Both the position numbers and the translations under genes were made by a program. Shown here in pieces: positions 1 through 5,605 of a DNA stretch of 10,274 bases. Source of the stretch: Negativicutes bacterium (lineage in GTDB: Bacteria; Bacillota; Negativicutes; SKW292); the NCBI GenBank assembly GCA_026416215.1, contig JAOAFP010000047.1, positions 1-10,274 on the forward strand. Reading direction: 5' to 3'. Position 1 is the stretch's first letter, and every line of letters starts with the position of its first letter. The notes under the pieces are model-generated. The model worked only from the letters and a program-made list of their open reading frames with translations, was not told the DNA's origin and did not search any database.

Positions 1-400
1 GCCCGTACAGGGCTACTACGATGATCGCCCTGGTCCGGCCAGTAATGGCCTGTTCCACCGCTGCCGGGTCAATGGTAAAAGTATGCCGGTCAACGTCGGC
101 AAACACCGGCCTGGCCCGGCAGTGCAGGACCGCCAGCGAGGTGGAAGCCATAGTCAGCGGCGGCACTATAACCTCATCCCCCTCCCCTGTCCCAACCGCT
201 GCCAGACAGGAGTGGAGGGTGGACGTCCCGCTGTTGTGGGTAATGGCAAATTTCACCCCGTAGCGCTGGCAGACCGCCTGCTCCAGCCGCCGCATAAACT
301 TTCCCCCGCTTGACGCCCGGTACTGACCGTCCAGAACCTCGGCCACGTACTGGCGTTCCCGGTCACCCACCCGTTCGATGTCTTTCACGCCATTTCTCAT
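1..400 (-). CDS. DegT/DnrJ/EryC1/StrS family PLP-dependent sugar aminotransferase (N-terminal part, cut by window edge)
   Basis: About 133 residues are visible; the 3' end lies outside the window. Enzymes of this family transfer an amino group, usually from glutamate, to a keto group of a nucleotide-linked sugar in the cytoplasm, using PLP. Seen here: an N-terminal helix with E-R-Q-Y-V (residues 15-19), YGVKFAITHNSGTSTL (47-62) whose SGTS turn normally holds the PLP phosphate, GDEVIVPPLTMAS (74-86) and PVFADVD (98-104). The PLP lysine would lie beyond the window. The ATG at 400 overlaps the cytidylyltransferase gene by 38 bases. GGAAGAGG abuts this ATG with no spacer, so the in-frame GTG at 388 (spacing about 12) is an alternative start. 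Placed after an SpsF-type gene and a Maf gene, it probably aminates a sugar destined for flagellin. Family assignment is secure; the substrate is unknown. Confidence 0.9.
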   Translation of the reverse strand, partial: MRNGVKDIERVGDRERQYVAEVLDGQYRASSGGKFMRRLEQAVCQRYGVKFAITHNSGTSTLHSCLAAVGTGEGDEVIVPPLTMASTSLAVLHCRARPVFADVDRHTFTIDPAAVEQAITGRTRAIIVVALYG

Positions 401-1142
401 CCTCTTCCAGCGATTTACGGTAGCCCCGGTTTGGCTCGACGCCGGCGTTGAGAGCGGCTACCTCCGGATTGTCGGTTAAGAACCGGTGAATGGCGGCGAT
501 ATCGTACAGGCACCCCCACCGGCGGTGCAGGTGTCGGTCGATCTCGGCCACCAGCTGCCAGTCAGCCTCCTCATCCAGTGTCAGCCGCCAGTTTCCGTAC
601 TGCCGGCGGTAATCAACGGTGGCCAGACGGAAGCGTTCCGGCTGCCGCCAGATAAACGGGGTGACGTGCTCGCGATCAGACGGCAACACCGCCTCGCGCC
701 AAGCTTTGGCCAGCGCCGAAGCCCTTACCACTTCGCCGTTGACCCCGTCGGGCAACCCGGTCGACGCCAGCCAGTCGCAATGGCCCCGCCTGAACTCCTG
801 CCACAAAAATCCGGTTATCTGGCTGTCGCGGAACGGATCGTCGGCCGTCACCCTGATCACGGCTTCCGTCCCGTACTGCTGCTGGCAACGGTAAAACCGG
901 TCCAACACATCTGTCTCACTGCCGGCAAACACCTCTGCCCCGGCAGCGCGGGCACACCCGGCCAGCGGTCCGCCGGCATCAGTCTCAGGTATCGCCACCA
1001 CCAGCCATTTCAGTCCGCTCACCATCCTCATCCGCTCAATAATCTGTTCGAGCACCGTCCGCCCGTTGGGCAGCCGGCGCAACACCTTGCCCGGCAACCG
1101 TTCGGACGACATGCGGGCCTGAATGATCACCATCCCGGTCAC
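363..1142 (-). CDS. SpsF-type cytidylyltransferase (acylneuraminate cytidylyltransferase-like)
   Basis: A 259-residue cytoplasmic nucleotidyltransferase of the family that includes CMP-acylneuraminate synthetases and Bacillus SpsF. It is expected to activate a sugar acid or related sugar with CTP. Diagnostic motifs are VIIQARMSSERLPGKVL (residues 5-21, nucleotide-binding loop), SETDVLDRFY (75-84), VIRVTADDP (95-103, with metal-binding aspartates), LPDGVNGEVV (130-139), REHVTPFIW (157-165) and RLTLDEEADW (186-195). Length is normal for the SpsF group. The start is GTG at 1142, which overlaps the stop of the upstream Maf gene (GTGA); AGGGG lies about 6 bases before it. An ATG three codons later is a weaker alternative. 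Neighbours (Maf, aldo/keto reductase, DegT aminotransferase) point to flagellin glycan synthesis. Family is confident; the exact sugar cannot be read from the sequence. Confidence 0.92.
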   Translation of the reverse strand: MTGMVIIQARMSSERLPGKVLRRLPNGRTVLEQIIERMRMVSGLKWLVVAIPETDAGGPLAGCARAAGAEVFAGSETDVLDRFYRCQQQYGTEAVIRVTADDPFRDSQITGFLWQEFRRGHCDWLASTGLPDGVNGEVVRASALAKAWREAVLPSDREHVTPFIWRQPERFRLATVDYRRQYGNWRLTLDEEADWQLVAEIDRHLHRRWGCLYDIAAIHRFLTDNPEVAALNAGVEPNRGYRKSLEEDEKWRERHRTGG

Positions 1143-2785
1143 GGCTGCCCCTGTGCCCCTCTTACTAGTTTGAGCAGATGCTCAATACTGTCCACCGCGT
1201 ACATGGTCAGGCTCAGCCGACTGAAACTGTCGCCCCGCCCCCCGTCCGGCAGCAGTTCAGCCGGCAGGGCCAGCATCGGTCTCAAATGACCGCCGGCCGG
1301 GCCGCTCTGCAGATCATCCCACATCGCCGTAAACGCCGCCGCCAGAACGGGGGTCTCACCGACCAGCAGCTGCTCCCTCAGCCGGCACCACTGTTGGTGG
1401 ATAACCTGCAAGTACGCCGCCAGCTCGTCCTGCCGGGCCCTGATCCTGTCCTCCCCGCCCACCCGGTGCGCGGCCGGCAGGCCGGGCCGGGCCGGGGCCC
1501 GGGCCAGCAGCCGATCAAATTCCTGGCCGTCTATATCCTGATAGCCGGCAATTTTTGCCCCGCCGGGGCTTAAATTGTAAAAGCCGGTCCCCGGGCAAAC
1601 CACAGGAAATTGTTCAAGCGCTCGCCTGATCGCCTCCCACACCCTGGTGGACCGGACCTTGTCCCCGGTTTGCCCGTCCAGCCACACCAGGTTGTCGTCG
1701 GCGCTCCCCTCGGCAACCTCCCACTGGCTGGCCAAAGCCCCGGCCGCGTGGTGACGCCGGCCGGCATAAGCCAGATCCTGCCCAAACAAAAAAACTGGCC
1801 GGCAGCCCAGAAATAAAGCCAGGCTGATCGCCGCCACCGATACGCTTACGCTGGCTTGCAACTCGGCTACGTCGGGATAAATGTCCCGCCAGGCTGTCCA
1901 CCAGTCACCTTCCGGCGACCGGCCGAACAGGGAGACAAAGGCTAGCGGCCCGCGGTGGGACCTTATCACCGCCGGCGGCACCTGGGGGGTGGTTACCAGC
2001 AGCGACCGCGGCGACAAAACCGTTGTCAGCTCACCACTGTTACAGGGGAAGGGGTCAATGGCCAACGCTATGTCAGGGACAATACCGTGGGACTGGAGGG
2101 CGGGAACCCCGCTGCCGGCAGCGATAACCAGGGTCCTGCCGGTCTGTTTCTTCAGCCAGCTGACGCTGACATCAAGCGACGGACCGGACGACACGCAGGC
2201 CGCCGCCACCCCCCGCCAGCTGGCAATCAGCGGCCGCCAGCTTAACCCACTGGGCAGGCAATGGATATTTTGCCAGAAATTATCGGTGAGCAGCCGTCTT
2301 ACTGCAATCCGGTAGGTGTAATCGCGGGTGTAGGTGTACCCGGCCGCCTGCCGTACGGCAAACTCCCAGCCGGCGTAAAAATTGCCCAGCGGTTCGACAA
2401 TCGGCCAATACCTCAACACCACCCATCTTCTGCCGGTCCGATCGAGATATTGTTTCATCCCGTCAGCCGTTCCCTGCCAAACCGTCACCCGCTGGTCTTC
2501 CGTCCAGCGGAGAAGCGGGTGCCCTCCCCCAGTGGTCAGTGCCGGCATCCCCGGCGGATCAACCACCAGCACCCGGGCCGATGGTGGCAGATATCGCAGC
2601 AGGCCGGCGATATGCCAGCCCCAGCCCCCGCCGAACACCACCACCGCCTCGCCGGATAGGCAGTGCCGGTGGACCTGGGCCCAACGCTGCCCGTCGCCGC
2701 TGTCACGTTGATCGCCAAAATACACTGGCCGGCCGTCAATGACCAGCCGGGGGAAGGGCTCACCGCCCCGGCTGTACTCGATCAA
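1139..2785 (-). CDS. Maf-type (DUF115 / MptE-like) motility accessory factor, probable flagellin glycosyltransferase
   Basis: A 548-residue protein of the DUF115 family. Characterised Maf proteins transfer nonulosonic acids such as pseudaminic or legionaminic acid to serine/threonine of flagellin in the cytoplasm before export. Seen here: an N-terminal Rossmann-like segment with GGGWGWHIAGLL (residues 52-63), YRIAVRRLLTDNFWQNI (158-174), the core with SSGPSLD (199-205), GIVPDIALAIDPF (234-246), and GCRPVFLFGQDLAY (327-340) followed by HH (345-346). A mostly helical C-terminus follows from about residue 430. The length is in the usual Maf range. The start is TTG at 2785, chosen because GGGGAGGAG sits just upstream and the codon overlaps the stop of the 93-residue gene (TTGA). 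It is coupled downstream to the SpsF-type gene (GTGA). Transfer of a different sugar, or an acceptor other than flagellin, remains possible. Confidence 0.88.
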   Translation of the reverse strand: MIEYSRGGEPFPRLVIDGRPVYFGDQRDSGDGQRWAQVHRHCLSGEAVVVFGGGWGWHIAGLLRYLPPSARVLVVDPPGMPALTTGGGHPLLRWTEDQRVTVWQGTADGMKQYLDRTGRRWVVLRYWPIVEPLGNFYAGWEFAVRQAAGYTYTRDYTYRIAVRRLLTDNFWQNIHCLPSGLSWRPLIASWRGVAAACVSSGPSLDVSVSWLKKQTGRTLVIAAGSGVPALQSHGIVPDIALAIDPFPCNSGELTTVLSPRSLLVTTPQVPPAVIRSHRGPLAFVSLFGRSPEGDWWTAWRDIYPDVAELQASVSVSVAAISLALFLGCRPVFLFGQDLAYAGRRHHAAGALASQWEVAEGSADDNLVWLDGQTGDKVRSTRVWEAIRRALEQFPVVCPGTGFYNLSPGGAKIAGYQDIDGQEFDRLLARAPARPGLPAAHRVGGEDRIRARQDELAAYLQVIHQQWCRLREQLLVGETPVLAAAFTAMWDDLQSGPAGGHLRPMLALPAELLPDGGRGDSFSRLSLTMYAVDSIEHLLKLVRGAQGQP

Positions 2786-3063
2786 AGCTCCTCCCCGGCT
2801 GTCAGTATCTCCCTGATCTCCCTGACCAGTGCGTCGCGAACGGCAAAAAAATCATACCGCTCCTGCCCGTCAACCATACGACCCACAGCCGCCGCCAGCC
2901 GGCCGCCGTCGATGGCCGGATCGTGGAAAATATCGCCCAGCCGGCTGCAAATTTCGCCCAGATGGAGTCCGTTGATGGTGGCCGGCAGCCGGAACCAGCC
3001 CGCCTCGTAAGCGTCTATCAGCCTTATAATCTTCCTTCGCCTGACAGCAAGCTCATCGCTCAC
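2782..3063 (-). CDS. Unrecognised small protein (93 aa) between aldo/keto reductase and Maf genes
   Basis: I do not recognise a family. The protein is soluble-looking with no signal peptide or membrane segment. It is rich in charged residues and predicted by eye to be mainly helical: a basic stretch RRRKIIRLIDAYEAGW (residues 8-23), a central HLGEICSRLGDIFHD segment (33-47) and a C-terminal helix RDALVREIREIL (77-88). The open frame extends upstream to 3150, but that part lies wholly inside the aldo/keto reductase gene. GTG at 3063 forms a GTGA overlap with that gene's stop and has AGGCGG about 9 bases upstream, so I chose it. The stop overlaps the TTG of the Maf gene. This double coupling implies it is made in ratio with Maf; a partner or chaperone role for Maf or flagellin is only a guess. 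Confidence 0.75.
   Translation of the reverse strand: MSDELAVRRRKIIRLIDAYEAGWFRLPATINGLHLGEICSRLGDIFHDPAIDGGRLAAAVGRMVDGQERYDFFAVRDALVREIREILTAGEEL
2788..2796 (-). promoter_or_regulatory. Strong Shine-Dalgarno sequence fixing the TTG start of the Maf gene
   Basis: On the minus strand GGGGAGGAG occupies 2796-2788, followed by CT and the TTG at 2785-2783. The GGAGG core ends four bases before the start codon. No ATG or GTG lies nearby in frame, so this site supports the TTG start and suggests good translation despite the weak codon. It lies inside the end of the upstream small gene. Confidence 0.6.
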
Positions 3064-4070
3064 GCCGGCCACCGCCTGGGATCGATCAGTTGTTCGTCGG
3101 TCAGCGCCCACCGTTTCATTTCCGCCAGCCTCTCCTCTCCCCACTCGCATTCGTTAGCCGCCTGGACGGCGTCGGACAGTTCCTGCCGGCTGTTGATCCC
3201 AACCAGCACCACCGCCCGCCGGTCAACCGACAGACAGTAACGCAGCGCCCGGACCGGCAACTCCGACCAGCTGCACTGCCAGTCGTCCTTTACCATCAGC
3301 ACCTGCTCCCTCAGCCGGGCCAGATCGTCAGGCAGGTCCGTCACCCGGACGGTCAGCGCCCCCTTGAGCAGCGCCGAGCGGATCATAACCGCCACCCCGC
3401 CGGCCGCCGCCCGCGGCAATACACCCTCCACCATCCTCTGGTCAAAAACGCTGACGGCCACCTGCAAACAGCCGATTACTGGACAACCGAGTGCGGCAAG
3501 GGCATTGTCCACCCCGTACACCGACGCTCCTGCCACCCGGATAAGCCCGGCCGCTTTCTGCCTGTCCAGCCACTCCGCCACCTCTCCCCGGGCCAGGAAT
3601 TCGGCAGTGGCATTATGTATCTGCAACAGGTCGATGGTTTGCCTTTGCAGCCGCTTCAGACTACGGCCCAGCGACTGGGACAGCGCAGTTTGAAGTCTGC
3701 TCCCGCGCAGCGGATTCCCGTCTTCATCCACCGGGATATTTACTTTGGTGGCAATATAGCAGTCGCAGCCGGCCAGCCCCTCGCCCACCAGCTCTTCGCT
3801 GTCGCCGTAGGCCGGGGCGGTGTCAAACAGGTTTATCCCCTCGTCCAGGCAGCTCCGCAAAAGGTTTATGGCCTGACGTCGGCCGGGCGGCCGCTGGTCG
3901 CCCACCCCGTAAGCCATTCCCAGTCCCACCGTCCCAGCGGCAATTCGCCCCACCTGCCATTGTTCCTTAGTGAATCTTACCCTGTTGATCAATTGTCGAT
4001 ACCCGTTGTCGTCATTTTTAATCCGACAGTTACATATGACTAATATTTTAGACGCCAAAGACTTTTCCAA
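3060..4070 (-). CDS. Aldo/keto reductase
   Basis: A (beta/alpha)8-barrel NAD(P)H-dependent oxidoreductase acting on carbonyl groups, here probably of a sugar precursor. The catalytic tetrad is visible, numbering from the TTG at 4070: D83 in LFDTAPAYGDSEE, Y88 in the same motif, K109 in YIATKV and H152 in LLQIHNA. The N-terminal strand GRIAAGTVGLGMAYG (residues 41-55) is typical. The start is uncertain. TTG at 4070 has AGGGTGA six bases upstream, but codons 1-26 are AT-rich (about 36% GC by hand count) and have no counterpart in usual family members, which begin near residue 27. TTG at 3992 is therefore a good alternative. The gene heads the downstream operon and overlaps the next gene by GTGA. 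Aldo/keto reductases often accompany SpsF-type genes in flagellin glycan loci; the substrate is unknown. Confidence 0.9.
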   Translation of the reverse strand: MEKSLASKILVICNCRIKNDDNGYRQLINRVRFTKEQWQVGRIAAGTVGLGMAYGVGDQRPPGRRQAINLLRSCLDEGINLFDTAPAYGDSEELVGEGLAGCDCYIATKVNIPVDEDGNPLRGSRLQTALSQSLGRSLKRLQRQTIDLLQIHNATAEFLARGEVAEWLDRQKAAGLIRVAGASVYGVDNALAALGCPVIGCLQVAVSVFDQRMVEGVLPRAAAGGVAVMIRSALLKGALTVRVTDLPDDLARLREQVLMVKDDWQCSWSELPVRALRYCLSVDRRAVVLVGINSRQELSDAVQAANECEWGEERLAEMKRWALTDEQLIDPRRWPA

Positions 4071-4073
4071 CCG

Positions 4074-4080
4074 TCACCCT
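4074..4080 (-). promoter_or_regulatory. Possible ribosome binding site for the long (TTG 4070) start of the aldo/keto reductase
   Basis: AGGGTGA on the minus strand at 4080-4074 precedes the TTG at 4070 at a workable distance. It is the main argument for the longer start. A near copy, AGGTGACGG, lies 180 bases further upstream at 4259-4251 without any start codon behind it, so the match may not be functional. Confidence 0.3.
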
Positions 4081-4171
4081 ATCACAATACTTGTCAATAA
4101 AACACCATTAAAGCTACCAGTAATATCGTATTTTGGGACTGCACTGGCTGAAAGACTGCAAACCATCACTT

Positions 4172-4196
4172 AAAAGGGGGCCGGAAAATCCACCCC
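4172..4196 (-). terminator. Possible Rho-independent terminator after the phosphatase gene
   Basis: On the minus strand GGGG (4196-4193), an unpaired T, GG, loop ATTTT, CC, two unpaired bases and CCCC (4180-4177) form a 4+2 base-pair hairpin with a small internal loop. One further C and TTTT (4175-4172) follow. It lies 158 bases beyond the stop of the HAD phosphatase gene, in the right direction to end the upstream operon. The stem is short and the U-run only four, so it is a moderate candidate. Confidence 0.4.
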
Positions 4197-4202
4197 AGGG
4201 GC

Positions 4203-4240
4203 CATCATGATGCCTTTGTAAGTTACAAGCTACATAGGCA
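4203..4240. repeat. Palindrome and nested inverted repeats in the inter-operon gap
   Basis: CATCATGATG (4203-4212) is a perfect 10-base palindrome. It partly overlaps TGCCTTTGTA (4211-4220), which pairs with TACATAGGCA (4231-4240) over nine of ten positions. Inside this, TTGTAA-G-TTACAA (4216-4228) is a second, mutually exclusive hairpin. Possible roles are an operator for a dimeric regulator or a switching leader structure; nothing in the sequence decides between them. Confidence 0.45.
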
Positions 4241-4353
4241 AGGTTTTATTCCGTCACCTAAATAGAAACGTTCAGAACAACGGTGGACGAGAAGCTTGCC
4301 GCGGTTTGCGCAAGGGGTCAAGATCAGTCTCTGAAACCTGCTAGATTGGAAAG

Positions 4354-4941
4354 TCACAAGTTCCCCAGCCGCCTCACCACCGCCGGCCAGTCAGCCACCA
4401 CTGCCGTCACTGGAGTTCGCTGCCGTTTGTCCCGGCTGTAAGGGTAGTCGAGCAATACCGCCTCTGCCCCCAGCCGGCCGGCCAGTAGCCAGTCGCAGTC
4501 CTGGTCGCCGATGACCACTAACCGTTGTCGATCGGCCTGCCATTTGCCCAGTTTTCTTTCCAGTGCCCCGGTCTCCGGCTTGCGGCAGTCGCACCGCCGT
4601 CGCCAGCGTCCCGGCACCGCCAGCGGATGGTGCCAGCAGTACTGCTCAAATAAAAAGGCAACTCCCTGCTCAGCCAGTCTGCCGGCAATATGGCGCCGGA
4701 CCGCCTGCAGGTCGGTCAGCCGGCACTTTCCCTTGGCGGCACTGGGCTGATTGCTGACCAACGCCAGTTGCCAGCCGGTTGCAGCCAGCTGCTTAAGCCC
4801 GGCCACCGCCCCGTCCCGGAACCGGACGTCGGCCACCGTCCGCGGCGACTCCCATTCGCCGCTGTCAGTACAATAGACCAGTTCGTTTACCACCCCGTCG
4901 CGATCAACCAGGATCAACGGTCGGCCACTGTCTGTTCCCAT
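4354..4941 (-). CDS. gmhB: D-glycero-D-manno-heptose 1,7-bisphosphate 7-phosphatase (HAD-IIIA, GmhB type)
   Basis: A 195-residue cytoplasmic HAD phosphatase that removes the 7-phosphate from heptose 1,7-bisphosphate, the third step of nucleotide-heptose synthesis. Motif I is LVDRDGVVN (residues 11-19; nucleophile D13, acid/base D15), motif II is SNQ (63-65), the RKP lysine is K121 and motif IV is GDQDCD (145-150). C102, H104, C117 and C119 reproduce the spacing of the zinc ligands I recall for E. coli GmhB (C92, H94, C107, C109). The start is ATG at 4941 with AGGCGG five bases upstream; it overlaps the isomerase gene by 28 bases. Length is normal. Next to an HddA-type kinase the substrate is expected to be the alpha anomer. 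This is the last gene of the upstream operon; a hairpin follows at 4172-4196. Confidence 0.9.
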   Translation of the reverse strand: MGTDSGRPLILVDRDGVVNELVYCTDSGEWESPRTVADVRFRDGAVAGLKQLAATGWQLALVSNQPSAAKGKCRLTDLQAVRRHIAGRLAEQGVAFLFEQYCWHHPLAVPGRWRRRCDCRKPETGALERKLGKWQADRQRLVVIGDQDCDWLLAGRLGAEAVLLDYPYSRDKRQRTPVTAVVADWPAVVRRLGNL

Positions 4942-5519
4942 TTGCCCGCCTGTTCCCGCAGCAGGGGATGGCTGACCAGCAGGTGCCAGATCACCGCCTG
5001 CAGGCTTTCAGCCAGCGGGGTGACCAGATCGTCGGCCACAGTGGGAATCATCACGGCCACGTCGGCCTGCTGACCGGCGTAGCCGCCGTCGCGGCCGACG
5101 ATCGCCAGCACCGCCGCCTGCTGCTGGCGGGCATAGTCCACCGCCGCAACCAGATTGGGGCTGATGTTGCGTTTGGCGTCGCCACCGCCCACCGACAACA
5201 CCAGTATACCGTCCCCCATCCTTAACCGACTGACCTTCAGCCATTCGGCCAGTACCGTCGGCCAGCCCTCGTCGTTGGTGCGGGCGGTGAGCTCGCTGAC
5301 ATTGTCGGTGGGGGCATAGGCTTCAATTCCGCACAGCTTGCGAAAGTCGTTGACGGCATGGCTGGCATTGGCCGCACTCCCCCCAACTCCCAGCACAAAC
5401 AGCCGGCCGCCGCTTTTTTTAATCGCCGCCAGGCTTTTCACCAGCTGGCCGACCGCCGCCTTGTCCAGCCCGGCCACCGCCTCCCGGCAGCTGGTCAGAT
5501 AGTGATTGATGAAATCCAC
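4914..5519 (-). CDS. gmhA: SIS-domain sugar-phosphate isomerase, GmhA-like (sedoheptulose 7-phosphate isomerase)
   Basis: A 201-residue SIS-domain protein, expected to convert sedoheptulose 7-phosphate to D-glycero-D-manno-heptose 7-phosphate, the first pathway step. Seen: the phosphate-binding segment LGVGGSAANASHAVNDFRK (residues 43-61), LSVGGGDAKRNIS (108-120) in the position of the E. coli STSG loop, AIVGRDGGYAG (139-149), and a C-terminal helix ESLQAVIWHLLVSH (171-184). Compared with E. coli GmhA from memory, the H61/E65 pair appears as H54/D58 and the Q172/H180 pair as E171/H179, so this is a divergent subgroup. The start is GTG at 5519, preceded by GGGGGTGA; no in-frame start exists just upstream. 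A gap of 86 bases separates it from the nucleotidyltransferase gene and it overlaps the phosphatase gene by 28 bases. Context supports the heptose role. Confidence 0.85.
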   Translation of the reverse strand: MDFINHYLTSCREAVAGLDKAAVGQLVKSLAAIKKSGGRLFVLGVGGSAANASHAVNDFRKLCGIEAYAPTDNVSELTARTNDEGWPTVLAEWLKVSRLRMGDGILVLSVGGGDAKRNISPNLVAAVDYARQQQAAVLAIVGRDGGYAGQQADVAVMIPTVADDLVTPLAESLQAVIWHLLVSHPLLREQAGKWEQTVADR

Positions 5520-5605
5520 ATTTTCACCCCCGAACGACGCCCGCCGTCACCGTCGGACAGCTGGGTTACCAACTGCCGCCCTTTACCAGCCGGCGGTTCC
5601 TTCGC

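Larger units (their letters stand above)
4071..4353 (-). other. Non-coding gap between the two operons
   Basis: A 283-base stretch at about 46% GC (hand count), lower than the flanking genes. I see no convincing coding frame, tRNA or riboswitch class I recognise. It holds a terminator-like hairpin (4172-4196), a 10-base palindrome CATCATGATG (4203-4212), an inverted repeat 4211-4220/4231-4240 and a second stem around 4294-4313 (CTTGC-CGC / GCG-CAAG with one bulged base). A TTGACA hexamer lies at 4096-4091 on the minus strand, but no good -10 element follows at 16-18 bases. It is the only place in the window where a promoter for the downstream operon would be expected. Confidence 0.6.

Noticed and set aside
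486..1289. Long plus-strand open frame (267 codons) opposite the cytidylyltransferase gene
   Set aside because: It lies antisense to a gene with clear family motifs, is rich in Pro, Arg, His and Gln as expected for a reversed GC-rich gene, and shows no recognisable domain.
1478..1506. GC-only run of repeated GGCC/GGGCCC units
   Set aside because: It is coding sequence for an Ala/Pro/Arg-rich linker in the Maf C-terminal region; the many GCCGGC motifs across the window are ordinary codon use at high GC.
3090..4043. 317-codon plus-strand open frame opposite the aldo/keto reductase
   Set aside because: The minus strand carries the intact catalytic tetrad. The plus-strand product has shadow-type composition and no domain.
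4085..4096. Sigma-70 or sigma-28 promoter for the downstream operon
   Set aside because: TTGACA is present on the minus strand at 4096-4091, but no acceptable -10 lies 16-18 bases on, and no TAAA plus GCCGATAA-like pair for the flagellar sigma factor was seen.
4071..4353. Cyclic-di-GMP riboswitch in the inter-operon gap, suggested by the flagellar context
   Set aside because: I looked for the conserved GEMM-I segments on the minus strand and found no matching arrangement; only isolated short matches such as GCAAACC.
5520..5605. 86-base gap between nucleotidyltransferase and isomerase genes as a promoter or small gene
   Set aside because: It has coding-like GC, no recognisable promoter hexamers and no start with a useful frame; it contains only the Shine-Dalgarno region of the isomerase gene.
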